20,521 nucleotides of DNA from Actinobacteria bacterium UBA5176 (GTDB lineage Bacteria > Actinomycetota > UBA4738), in contig DHWS01000053.1 of NCBI GenBank assembly GCA_002413305.1, forward strand, positions 4,654 to 25,174. Reading direction: 5' to 3'. Numbering within the stretch: position 1 is the stretch's first letter; the number at the start of each line of letters is the position of its first letter. This document shows, in pieces, positions 1 through 7,634 of this stretch. The notes beneath the pieces were generated by a model that saw only the letters and a program-made list of their open reading frames with translations, had not been told where the DNA came from and ran no database searches. The translations under genes were made by a program, and so were the position numbers.

Positions 1-159
1 GGCGTGGAGGTCAGCGAGATCCGGCACCTCGATTCCGGCGAATGGACGCCGGGGCCCCACCCGGAGCGCCTCGACTACAACTCGTTCGCAGACTTCAGCG
101 ACCCGGACGGCAACACCTGGGTCCTGCAGGAGCGGCACGGCGATCCGCCGCCGAGATGA
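1..159 (+). CDS. VOC (glyoxalase/dioxygenase superfamily) protein, C-terminal end
   Basis: The window opens inside this gene; 52 codons are readable before a TGA at 157-159. The tail contains the sequence FADFSDPDGNTWVLQE, the typical last beta-strand region of single-domain VOC proteins, where the glutamate is usually a metal ligand. The family includes glyoxalases, bleomycin-resistance proteins and ring-cleavage dioxygenases, and the substrate cannot be told from this fragment. The protein is probably cytoplasmic. The family assignment rests on the DPDGN..xLQE signature only. The start lies outside the window. The next recognisable fragment, on the opposite strand, ends 13 bp downstream. 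Confidence 0.75.
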   Translation, partial: GVEVSEIRHLDSGEWTPGPHPERLDYNSFADFSDPDGNTWVLQERHGDPPPR

Positions 160-172
160 CGACGGATGGCGT

Positions 173-286
173 TCAAGGCGTAAGCCGGTAGAACCGCAGG
201 AAGTCGTGCTCCACCTGATCGAGGATCTCCACGTGCCTGAACCCCGCCTCCGCCGCGTACCGCCGGAAGGTATCAGGGCGCATCAC
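173..286 (-). pseudogene. SAM-dependent methyltransferase, C-terminal remnant
   Basis: About 38 codons on the minus strand, ending in TGA (complement of 173-175), read MRPDTFRRYAAEAGFRHVEI and close with HDFLRFYRLTP. This is the usual C-terminus of class I methyltransferases of the Methyltransf_11/25 type: a helix with 'R.YA.EAGF..VE' and then a 'FWRFYRL' end. Everything upstream is missing. At 281-286 the reading frame runs straight into the antisense of a LuxR helix-turn-helix, so the SAM-binding Rossmann half has been lost. An ATG further upstream (355) opens the frame formally, but its first 20-odd residues are only antisense LuxR sequence. It is almost certainly non-functional. The identification is by pattern memory. 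Confidence 0.55.
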
Positions 287-364
287 CTTACCCACATCTT
301 CAACAAGCTCGGGATCTCCTCGCGCACAGAGCTCGTCGCGATGAGTCCAAGACAACTTGCCTGA
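281..364 (+). pseudogene. LuxR-family regulator, C-terminal HTH remnant
   Basis: The plus strand reads HHLTHIFNKLGISSRTELVA and then MSPRQLA and a TGA at 362-364. The pattern 'HHLxHIxxKLGxxSRxELVA' is the second half of the LuxR/GerE helix-turn-helix: the end of the recognition helix followed by the dimerisation helix. The expected preceding part ('LT.RE.EVL.L...G.sN.EIA..L.iS..TV') is absent. Upstream of 281 the frame gives unrelated arginine-rich sequence that is antisense of the methyltransferase remnant. This is therefore a severed C-terminus, with the breakpoint at about 281-290. No function is expected. Confidence 0.6.
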
Positions 365-406
365 ACGCTGGCCCGGGCTCGGTCGCAGGATCGAACGACC
401 TGCGGT

Positions 407-655
407 TTACCCTGAGACCTCGAAGGTGACCGAGCCGGGGGTGCTCTGCAAGACCGCGTACCCGCCTCCTTTGCCAAGCGGGGCGCTCATCCAACCCTCG
501 ACGAACCCCAGCTCATACGTGCCCGGATCAACGTCCGGCACGACGAATCGCGTGTGGAACGAGCACTCCCCGCCCGAGGCGGGGCCCGCCGCCGAAGCGA
601 GCTCCACCACCGGCCCGGGCCTGGCCGGGCCGACCCGCAGGTCGGGGCCGGTGGG
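407..655 (-). pseudogene. Tail of an exported or extracytoplasmic protein, N-terminus lost
   Basis: The last 80 or so codons of a minus-strand frame ending in TAA (407-409) look like real protein: a proline/valine-rich linker, then SGGECSFHTRFVVPDVDPGTYELGFVEGW and a beta-rich end TPGSVTFEVSG. The pattern of a cysteine followed by 'F.VPDV.PGTYEL' resembles small beta-sandwich domains of secreted or lipoprotein type. The family was not recognised. Upstream, at about 655-690, the protein-like character shifts to another frame that encodes an ECF sigma factor. There is no signal peptide, so this is a fragment and not a complete exported protein. Confidence 0.4.
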
Positions 656-679
656 GGGCCAGGGAGGCGGACGCGAGCC

Positions 680-1022
680 ATGACGTCCGGTCCTCCACGA
701 CCTCCAGCGGGTCGACCACCCGACGAGGCGCCACGACCTGTCGGCCTGCGCGCGTGGCGCGACGGTGGATCTGGAGCCAGCCATTCAGCGCCGTCCGGTA
801 GAGATAACCGATCGGGTCGTCCATCCTGGCCACCCGTTCCCATCGCTCCCAGACCTTGACGAAGGACTCTTGCGTCAACTCTTCGGCGCCGTGCACGTCG
901 CGCGTCATGACGACCAGAGCTCGAAACAACCGCACCCTGTTGGCCCGGTAGAACGACTCGAAATCAGCGTGCCCGGGGCCCAAGGGAACGTCCCCTTCGG
1001 CGAGGGGAAGCGCGTCGATCAT
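680..1022 (-). pseudogene. ECF RNA polymerase sigma factor, truncated after region 2
   Basis: From the ATG at 1022 the first 112 or so residues match sigma-70 region 2 of ECF factors. FESFYRANRVRLFRALVVMT (residues 21-40) is region 2.1; the 'D...AEELTQESFVKVWERWERV' stretch (42-64) spans 2.2/2.3, and 'PIGYLYRTALNGWLQIHRR' (70-88) is 2.4. A normal ECF factor would then have a linker and region 4 (a second HTH that contacts the -35 element), about 60-70 further residues. Here sequence after 'VVEDRT' (near 686) becomes low-complexity Pro/Ala/Arg, and a different protein tail appears in another frame. Region 4 is missing, so a working promoter-specific sigma factor is unlikely. No anti-sigma gene is visible. 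The start is the first ATG; no convincing ribosome binding site was seen. Confidence 0.7.
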
Positions 1023-1348
1023 GGCTCATCATGAATGCCGGTCGCGCCCGGAACGCATACGCCGCTGCGTCGGGTTCCTACGGAGACGCCGTCGCGCCGG
1101 GCAGACGAGGGAAAGACGAAGAGGGCGTTCGCCTTGCTGCAGGTCTTCGGCAACGAACCCGACGTGGCCCTGGTCCTCATACTTGCCGGATGCAGCAGCT
1201 AGCTGGCTCTCGGCTAGATCGCAGCGGAGGCGAAGGGAAGAACTGTAAGAACCCGAACGCTGGTGGCCAGGTGCGCCTCGCCGCTCGCGAGTGGGGTCGG
1301 GTGACCTGAGGGCCGTAACATGCCGCGATCGACGGCGTTGGGGGCGAC
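1023..1348. other. Gene-free stretch between divergent genes
   Basis: This stretch holds no convincing coding region on either strand. It should contain the promoters for the leftward sigma remnant and the rightward hydrolase. One small oddity is a plus-strand run (about 1111-1203) that reads like a lipoprotein signal ending in ALVLILAGCSS and then a stop. It has no usable start codon in frame, so it may be another gene scrap. No hairpin terminator or repeat stood out. Confidence 0.4.
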
Positions 1349-2140
1349 GTGGACGAAATCGAGGTCCGAGGTCTCCGGATCGCATATCAGCGACATGGTC
1401 AAGGCCCACTCCTCGTCCTCGCACATGGCTGGCCCTCAGACAGCCGGCAATGGCGCCGTCAGATCGATGCTCTATCCGACGAGTTCACCGTGGTGGCATG
1501 GGACGCGCCCGGGGCAGGCCAGTCTCCGGATCCACCTGAGACGTTCCGCCCTTCCGACTGGGCCGACCTCTTCGCGGACTTCATCGACGCGCTCCACCTC
1601 GGACGACCTCATGTTGCCGGGTTGTCGTTCGGAGGGGGCCTTGCTCTCGAGCTCTATCGCCGACATCCCTCGGTTCCCCGAACCCTGGTCCTCGCTTCGG
1701 CGCATGCAGGATGGGGTGGTTCCCCTTCCCCCAAGGTCGCCAATGATCGGCTCCAGCTGATGCTTCGGAACTGCGACCTGCCCGCGGATCGGTGGGCTCC
1801 TGCCCTGATTCAGACGCTCCTCACGGACCGAGCCTCGGTCGATCTGGTCGACGAGCTCATGGCGATCATCTCGACGTTCCATCCGGCGGCCACCCGGGTC
1901 GCGATGCGCGCCTTCGCCGAGGCCGACCTCCGCGATGTGCTTCCGAGCATCGACGTGCCGACGCTGCTGTTGTACGGAGAGAGCGACGTGCGGACGGGAC
2001 CGAGCGTTTGGGAGCCGCTCCATTCCAGGATCCGTGGGAAGCTGGTGCTGATCCCCGAGACCGGCCATGTGCTCGACGTTCAGGCGCCGGAGCGTTTCAA
2101 GGCTGAGGTCCGCGCGTTTCTGCGACAGGTCGGGAGCTGA
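1349..2140 (+). CDS. Alpha/beta-hydrolase fold enzyme
   Basis: 263 residues, normal for single-domain alpha/beta hydrolases. The oxyanion-hole motif HGW is at residues 26-28, the nucleophile elbow GLSFGG at 91-96 (Ser93), the acid in GESDVRTG (Asp213), and the catalytic histidine in ETGHVLDVQAPERF (His240). The triad order Ser-Asp-His is complete, so the enzyme should be active. Similar sequences include esterases, haloalkane-type hydrolases and C-C bond hydrolases; the substrate cannot be predicted. The acid Asp lies after strand 6 as in the peroxidase/esterase group. No signal peptide is seen, so it is probably cytoplasmic. The start chosen is GTG 1349 with a G-rich stretch (GGGGGCG) just upstream; an ATG at 1320 is in another frame. 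It stands alone, with no operon partner. Confidence 0.88.
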   Translation: MDEIEVRGLRIAYQRHGQGPLLVLAHGWPSDSRQWRRQIDALSDEFTVVAWDAPGAGQSPDPPETFRPSDWADLFADFIDALHLGRPHVAGLSFGGGLALELYRRHPSVPRTLVLASAHAGWGGSPSPKVANDRLQLMLRNCDLPADRWAPALIQTLLTDRASVDLVDELMAIISTFHPAATRVAMRAFAEADLRDVLPSIDVPTLLLYGESDVRTGPSVWEPLHSRIRGKLVLIPETGHVLDVQAPERFKAEVRAFLRQVGS

Positions 2141-2220
2141 GGGAGAGCTCAATCTCCCGGCCGCGGCGAGAGGGTGCGGAGTCCATCACGATCGCCACGT
2201 TCCCTTCCCTTGCTCTCCAG

Positions 2221-2248
2221 GCGGAGGCCGAGGGGAATCGAACCCGCC
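2221..2248 (-). repeat. Partial copy of the tRNA-Sec 3' end (att-like)
   Basis: On the minus strand this segment reads as a tRNA T-arm (GGGTTCGATTCCC) followed by GCCTCCGC. It matches the 3' end of the selenocysteine tRNA (12786-12813) at 26 of 28 positions, in the same orientation. It is not a working tRNA: the T-stem would pair GCGGG with CCCCT and contain a C-C mismatch, and no matching acceptor 5' strand lies within 110 bp upstream. Duplicated tRNA 3' ends are the classic footprint of tyrosine-recombinase insertion, but no integrase is visible nearby. It could also be debris of another tRNA. Confidence 0.5.
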
Positions 2249-2368
2249 TGTCGCGGCGTACAGGGTTGACGTTCGGCCCATGGATGCGAGACGGTATGCC
2301 CCTCGGATCAGAGTTTGAAGGTGCGCGGAGCCGACCGGCTCGGCGTCCATGTGGAGGGGGGCAGGCAA

Positions 2369-3673
2369 GTGTTGAACCGATCTCGTACGGTCGTAACGCG
2401 CCTCGCGGTTGTCGTCGCGTCGCTCGTGGCCGTCGTGGCCTTCTCGGCCTCGTCCGGTTTCGGCGCCACGGTGAAGAAGAGCTGGAGTTTCTCGTTGGCG
2501 TCGGCAAGCCCCGCTCCCGAGAACGACAGCAAGGCATTCTTCGGAGGGCAGACCGTGCAGGTGGCCATGACCATAACCAATCTGTCCAACAACCAGTCGC
2601 TCGGCTCGGCGAACATCCTGATCCCGTCCGACTACACGCCCCTTTCGCTCGACTCCGTCGTGACGGATCCAGCGGGCAAGAACTGGTCCCCTTCCACGCT
2701 GTCGGGCTCCACCGTTGCGCTCCGGAACACGGGGCCGAGCAACACGCAGGCGCTGAACCCGGGCCAATCGCTGACGGCCACGGTCAGCGTCATCACCGAG
2801 TGCGCACCCAACACGTCGAGCACCTGGACCGGGAATGCGAAGCAGTCGAACGACTTCAGCGGGGTAGGCAACGAACTCTTGCCGTCACCGAGTACGAACT
2901 TCACGAAGGTGAAGATCGGCTGCCCGGATCACGTCGCGTTCACCGCGCAACCGACGGCCACTCTTGCTGGGCAGATCATCGACGCGGGCACGGGCGTCAA
3001 GGCTGCCATCGAGGACTCGGCCGGCCAGATCGTCACCATCTCGAGTGCGGCGGTGGCAGTTGCCATCGGCACGAACCCCTCCGCCGGAACCCTCTACGGG
3101 ACGAGCCCGGTCAACGCCTTGAGCGGAGTGGCCACGCTCACAGATCTCATCATCGATCGGGCTGGCATCGGCTACACGCTGGCGGCGTCGAGCTCCGGCA
3201 TCACCGGCGCGGTCTCTTCGGGCTTCGACATCACGGGCGTTGCCGGCAAGTGCACCGCCACCCCGTGCGGAACAGCCACCGGACAGCGTGCGACGGCCTC
3301 GGACAAGACCATCGGGATCGCGTCGGTGCCGGTCGGACCGTGCACCAGCGCGACGCTCGGATGCTTCGTCTCACTGGACGAGACCACCGGGAGCTTCTGT
3401 GGTGGAGGATGCGCCGGAAACGTGATCGTCTTCGCCCCACCGCCCAACCAGAACGGAACGGCCACGCTGATCATCCAGTACTACAAGACCGTGTTCAACG
3501 GGAATCTGGCCCTGGTCAGCCTCTACAAGCTGAACAACGGCCTGGTGACGCAGCTCTTCGACTGCTCGGCGACGAATCCCGTTCCGTGCGTGAGCGACCG
3601 AAGTACCGTGAATGGGAACGCGCAGTTCACGGTGTCACTGGGCACCAACGACCCGTTCGTGGGAGGCAGATAG
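2369..3673 (+). CDS. Secreted protein with Ig-like domain and Cys-rich C-terminus
   Basis: 434 residues from GTG 2369, chosen because GGAGGGG lies about 9 nt upstream and a signal peptide follows at once: basic MLNRSRTVVTRL, a hydrophobic core, and likely cleavage after FGA at residue 33. An upstream in-frame ATG (2315) would put 18 odd residues before the signal. The mature protein has a Ser/Thr/Asn-rich beta domain (about 40-180) with 'VAMTITNLSNNQSLGSANI', like conserved-repeat (DUF11-type) domains. An Ig-like domain (about 187-290, 'VAFTAQP...SGVATLTDLIID.AG.GYTL') resembles those of bacterial surface proteins. The C-terminal third has at least eight cysteines in CxxxxC and CGGGC settings, suggesting disulfides after export. 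No LPxTG or C-terminal membrane anchor is present. The function is unknown; adhesion or cell-surface binding is a guess. The last 39 bp overlap the convergent cyclase gene. Confidence 0.8.
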   Translation: MLNRSRTVVTRLAVVVASLVAVVAFSASSGFGATVKKSWSFSLASASPAPENDSKAFFGGQTVQVAMTITNLSNNQSLGSANILIPSDYTPLSLDSVVTDPAGKNWSPSTLSGSTVALRNTGPSNTQALNPGQSLTATVSVITECAPNTSSTWTGNAKQSNDFSGVGNELLPSPSTNFTKVKIGCPDHVAFTAQPTATLAGQIIDAGTGVKAAIEDSAGQIVTISSAAVAVAIGTNPSAGTLYGTSPVNALSGVATLTDLIIDRAGIGYTLAASSSGITGAVSSGFDITGVAGKCTATPCGTATGQRATASDKTIGIASVPVGPCTSATLGCFVSLDETTGSFCGGGCAGNVIVFAPPPNQNGTATLIIQYYKTVFNGNLALVSLYKLNNGLVTQLFDCSATNPVPCVSDRSTVNGNAQFTVSLGTNDPFVGGR

Positions 3674-6600
3674 AACGGGGGGTACGGTGGGGGCCGGCGG
3701 CGTGCGCTCGTCGTCGGTCGAGACAACACCCAGACGGTGGAGGATCGCTCTACTCTCCCTCCTCATCGAGGCCCCGTTCTTGCCGGTCACCTCGAGCACT
3801 CCGGCGAGCGCGCGCAGCGTGAGCCCCACCTCATATGGGGCCTTCCGTGCCCGGGCGAGCCGTAAGCTCTCCTCGAGTGCTGCCTGAGCGCCGGCGAGTT
3901 CACCGAGGTCCAAGAGCGCCAGGCCTTCGATCCGCCGAAGCATCGGAGCATGGACGCCCCCCCCATCCCTCTCGGATGATGGCAGGGTCTCCGCTACGAG
4001 CCGGAGCGCCGCCTCCGGTTCTCCGTGCCACAGATGGCACTCGGCGATCTTCGCGTTGATCTCCACCAGGGAGGATCGGTCTCCCACCGCCGAGAACTCC
4101 GCGCGACTGTGTTCGTACAAGGCGAAGGCCTCCTCAAACCGCCCGGCTCGCGCGGCCGCCCGGGCGAGCTGGTGCTCAACCGCCGCCACCCCCGCCCGGT
4201 AGCCCGACGCTCTCCATACCCGAAGCGCGGAGCGGAACAGCTGCTCGGCTTGCTCCAGATGACCCTGATCGGACAGGATCTCGCCGATGTTGATCGTGCC
4301 GTACGCGGCGCTCACCGCATCACCAGTTCGGTCGCGAGCGTCCTTGCCTCGCTGGTAGAGGTCGATGGCATCGTCCCATCTGCCCTCGAAGTAGGCATAG
4401 GCGCCCAGATACGTCAGGACGTGCGCCTGCTGGCCAAGATCGCCCAGCTCCTCGTAGATCGCGAGCGCCTTTTCGGCGTAGACCCGATATTCAGCGTTGC
4501 CGAGCGTTGCGTATGCCCAGCTGAGGATGCGATAGGCATGCCCCAGCGCGTCACGGGCATCCACGGCCTGGGCCGCGGCGATGGCGCGAAGCGACCATTC
4601 GACACAGCTCCGGGTCTTCCCTCCCGCTCGAAGGATGGCCGCATAGGCGGAGAGGAGTCGAGCTTGTTGGGCGCCAGCTTCGGATCCACTCGTATCCCGC
4701 AAACCCCGCAGCCCACGTGCCAGCGCCCGGAGCGCGACCGCGTAATCGCCGAGCCGCTCGCGGACCCAGGCGTTCTTCAGGAGCAACCGACCCTGGGCAA
4801 CCGGGTCCCCAGACAGGAGGCGTTGCGCGCTCCGATACGCGTCCTGCGCCTCGTGGGACTCGCCGAGCCGATCGCTGACGTCACCGAGCCCTTCCTGCAC
4901 CCTGGCAACCTCTGTCGACGGGACGTCGAGCTCCCGCCGTGTGGCTTGAAGGGCAAGGTGGTAGAAGCGTTTGGCTTCGGCGTTCGCGTACTTCGCGGCG
5001 GCCCGGTCCCCGGCCGATCGCGAGAACTGCCACGCTTGGTCGTGGCGGCCGGCATGGAAGAAGTGCACGGCGAGCACCTCGCTCGCCTCGATCGGATCGG
5101 GCGCCGATCGCAGCACCGAATCAGCGAACCGCGCATGCAGCTCGCGGCGCTTCCGGAACGGCAGCCCCTCGTACGCCGCGTCTCTCACCAAGGTCTGTCG
5201 GAAGCTGAGGACTCCGTTACCGCCGGGCTCGACGAATTCGGCGAGAAGCTCCCACATGCCCTCCTTGATGGGCGAGGACTCCTCCCCGGCGACGGTTCGC
5301 AGATCGGTCTCGGTAAACGTCGTGCCGAGTACGGATGCGTATCGCAGCACGGTCCGTTCCTCCGGAGCCAGGCTGTCGATCCTGGCCGTGACGACGTCCT
5401 CCAGGGATTCCGGGAGCGATTGGATGCCCAACGTGGGCGCGGCCGCGATCAGCTCGAGCAGGAACAGCGGATTGCCGGCCGAGCGATCGACCAGCACCTC
5501 GATCACGTGAGGGGGAAGCGGGGAGCTCTGCGTCGCCTCCTCCGCGAGCGCCAGGCTTTCCTCCGGAGAGAGGGGAGTGAGCCGGACCTCAACGACATGG
5601 GAGGCTTCCTTTGCCAGGAACCCCCCGGGGACGTCTCGTCGCGCCGAGAGGACGAGCCAAGGGCGGGATCCGACGTCTCGAGCCAGAGCCTCCAGCACGT
5701 CCGCCGAAGCCTCGTCCACGGCCTGGGCGTCCTCCAAGACGATCACGGTCGGCGTGCGAAGGCTCATCTCGAGCAGTGATGACGTCAAGGCCGCGACGCG
5801 GGCCCGACGGAACTGGGGCTCCAGCGCGGCCGTCTCCGGCGTCTCGTCCGCGTCCGCGCCCAGTACGTCGGCAAGCACTGGCAGCCACGCGACCAGATCG
5901 GGGCGGTTGACCGCCACCCTCTCGGCGATGGCTGCGAGGACGGCGGCAGGCCTCTGCCCGCCGCTGATCGCTAGGGCCTCGCCGAGCAGCCGGCCGATCG
6001 CCCCGTAGGGCGTCGAGGCTCCGTACGTCTCGGCGCGGACCGAGAGGACGGCCATATCGCTCGCGGCGGCGAGCAACTCCTCGATGAGTCGGGATTTCCC
6101 CACCCCGGCGTGGCCGATAAGCTGGATGAACCGCCCTTCTCCCCGGCGCGCTGCATCGGCGGCATCGAGCAGCATTGCCGTTTCCCCGACGCGTCCGAAG
6201 AGCCGAAGCTCCCGCCCTCGCTTTGGGAGCCGCCGTTCGGAGAGCAGCGGTCCGATGGCGTAGCTCAGCACGGGCTGGGACTTCCCCTTGACCATGAACG
6301 GCTCGAGTGCTGTCGTCTGGAAGCAGGCGTTCGAACGCGACAGCACCGACGGTGAGCCGAGGATCTGACCCGGCCGGGCTGCCGCCATGAGCCTCGCAGC
6401 GAGGTTGACCGTGTCACCCATGACCGTGTAGGTGCGCCGGTACCTGGGTCCGACATCGCCGGCGAACACATGCCCCTGATTCACCCCGATCCGCAGCGGC
6501 AGGGGCCCGTCGAACTCGACGATCCTTCGAAGGGCGAGGAGCATCCGCTCCTCGTGATCGCCGGTGGAGGTCGGGACCCCGGCCGCGATGATGATCTTTC

Positions 6601-7513
6601 CGCCGTTCGCGGCGATATCGGTGCCAAGGAACGAGACGCCATACTCTTCGGCCGATCGCTGCACGTGGGCGATCAGCTCCTGCATCATGTCGGCCGGGGA
6701 CTCCGACTGGGCGGGTGCGACGGAGGCATCGACGTCTCCGAACAGCACGAAGGCGATGGCCGCTTGACGGTGCTCGGGATCCCGGCCGCCGGCGATGAGA
6801 TGTTCACGCACGGCCAAGGGGATCGCTTGCCATGCGTCGATCTCGGCTTCGGGGCGGATAACGTCGTACTCCGCGTCGGGCACGGCAGGCGCTAGGCGGA
6901 GCAGCCGCCCCGAGCCGCGTTCGGCTCCCCAGGAACGGCGGGGGAGAGCGTCAGCTGTTGCTTGACTCATGACGATCTCTCCTGCCGTCGCAGTGGACTC
7001 CATCAGCACGGTCTGGGTGGCGGCAGGACCGGTCACCACCAGCTCGCGGTGGGATTCCCCGACGAGGAAGAAGAGGAAGCTGCCACTGTGGATCCCGACG
7101 GACATCCGGAGCCGAACTGACCGAGTGCCCTCCTTATCCGCCTGGAGGCGTCGAAGGGTGTGTCGCATGCCGATCGCGGATCGAGATGCCCGCGCCTGGT
7201 GCCATGGCCCGTCGAACCAGAGCAGGAGAGCATCTCCCCCGAACTTCAGCAGCCCGCCGCCCAGCCGATAGGCGACGGCGAGGAGTTCGTCGAACGTTGC
7301 CCCAAGCTGCTCGGTCAGGATCTCCGCTCCGACCCGCCCCTGCTCCGCCAGCTGCTCGGCGAGTCTGGTGAACCCGGAGATGTCGACGAAGGCGATCGTC
7401 CCATCGAGGTGCCGGGCCCGGCATGCGGGATCGTTCGCGAGCCATTCTGAGGCGAGTCTCGGCACGTAGGGCAAGAGGCTGCCGTGACGCTCGTGCACCT
7501 TCGTGGACGCCAT
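3635..7513 (-). CDS. Double class III adenylate/guanylate cyclase with AAA ATPase and TPR domains
   Basis: 1292 residues from ATG 7513, preceded by AGGGGG 5-10 nt upstream. Order: cyclase domain 1 (about 38-190), cyclase domain 2 (about 250-420), AAA/STAND-type ATPase (about 437-800; Walker A GHAGVGKS 467-474, Walker B VIVLEDAQ 590-597), then TPR-like helices to the end. This is the C1-C2-ATPase-TPR layout of animal soluble adenylyl cyclase. Catalytic residues are divided between the domains. C1 keeps the metal aspartates (FVDISGFT, Asp44; KFGGDALLLWF, Asp94) but has lost the Asn/Arg pair (GPAATQTVLMES). C2 keeps Asp367, Asn370 and Arg374 (VMGDTVNLAARL) and has Lys306 (NGGKIII) where a metal Asp would sit. 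One active site at the C1-C2 interface is therefore expected, making cAMP (or cGMP). There is no membrane segment, so it is cytosolic. The signal sensed by the ATPase/TPR part is unknown. It is divergent from the DUF2231 gene (121 bp between), and its 3' end overlaps the secreted-protein gene by 39 bp. Confidence 0.9.
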   Translation of the reverse strand: MASTKVHERHGSLLPYVPRLASEWLANDPACRARHLDGTIAFVDISGFTRLAEQLAEQGRVGAEILTEQLGATFDELLAVAYRLGGGLLKFGGDALLLWFDGPWHQARASRSAIGMRHTLRRLQADKEGTRSVRLRMSVGIHSGSFLFFLVGESHRELVVTGPAATQTVLMESTATAGEIVMSQATADALPRRSWGAERGSGRLLRLAPAVPDAEYDVIRPEAEIDAWQAIPLAVREHLIAGGRDPEHRQAAIAFVLFGDVDASVAPAQSESPADMMQELIAHVQRSAEEYGVSFLGTDIAANGGKIIIAAGVPTSTGDHEERMLLALRRIVEFDGPLPLRIGVNQGHVFAGDVGPRYRRTYTVMGDTVNLAARLMAAARPGQILGSPSVLSRSNACFQTTALEPFMVKGKSQPVLSYAIGPLLSERRLPKRGRELRLFGRVGETAMLLDAADAARRGEGRFIQLIGHAGVGKSRLIEELLAAASDMAVLSVRAETYGASTPYGAIGRLLGEALAISGGQRPAAVLAAIAERVAVNRPDLVAWLPVLADVLGADADETPETAALEPQFRRARVAALTSSLLEMSLRTPTVIVLEDAQAVDEASADVLEALARDVGSRPWLVLSARRDVPGGFLAKEASHVVEVRLTPLSPEESLALAEEATQSSPLPPHVIEVLVDRSAGNPLFLLELIAAAPTLGIQSLPESLEDVVTARIDSLAPEERTVLRYASVLGTTFTETDLRTVAGEESSPIKEGMWELLAEFVEPGGNGVLSFRQTLVRDAAYEGLPFRKRRELHARFADSVLRSAPDPIEASEVLAVHFFHAGRHDQAWQFSRSAGDRAAAKYANAEAKRFYHLALQATRRELDVPSTEVARVQEGLGDVSDRLGESHEAQDAYRSAQRLLSGDPVAQGRLLLKNAWVRERLGDYAVALRALARGLRGLRDTSGSEAGAQQARLLSAYAAILRAGGKTRSCVEWSLRAIAAAQAVDARDALGHAYRILSWAYATLGNAEYRVYAEKALAIYEELGDLGQQAHVLTYLGAYAYFEGRWDDAIDLYQRGKDARDRTGDAVSAAYGTINIGEILSDQGHLEQAEQLFRSALRVWRASGYRAGVAAVEHQLARAAARAGRFEEAFALYEHSRAEFSAVGDRSSLVEINAKIAECHLWHGEPEAALRLVAETLPSSERDGGGVHAPMLRRIEGLALLDLGELAGAQAALEESLRLARARKAPYEVGLTLRALAGVLEVTGKNGASMRRESRAILHRLGVVSTDDERTPPAPTVPPVLSASHERVVGAQ

Positions 7514-7634
7514 CTCGAACCCCCTGTCGCGCACCGAGACTACCGCGCCACACAGAGGTTTCCCTCCCCGAGCCCGCGACCGCGACGGTGTGCGAGAATA
7601 CCGTGGCGATTGATTGAATGGGGAGGGTAACGAC

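Noticed and set aside
1111..1203. Lipoprotein signal-like peptide ending in LILAGCSS
   Set aside because: The lipobox is good, but no start codon is in frame and a stop follows immediately. Too little to call a gene; noted only as possible debris.
2266..3822. A 518-codon plus-strand open frame over the secreted-protein gene
   Set aside because: It is His/Arg/Gly-rich with no signal or motifs. The overlapping frame has a signal peptide, a ribosome binding site and domain-like sequence.
4025..5779. A 584-codon plus-strand open frame inside the cyclase gene
   Set aside because: It has no recognisable domain and lies wholly antisense to the TPR and ATPase part of the cyclase, whose motifs are clear.
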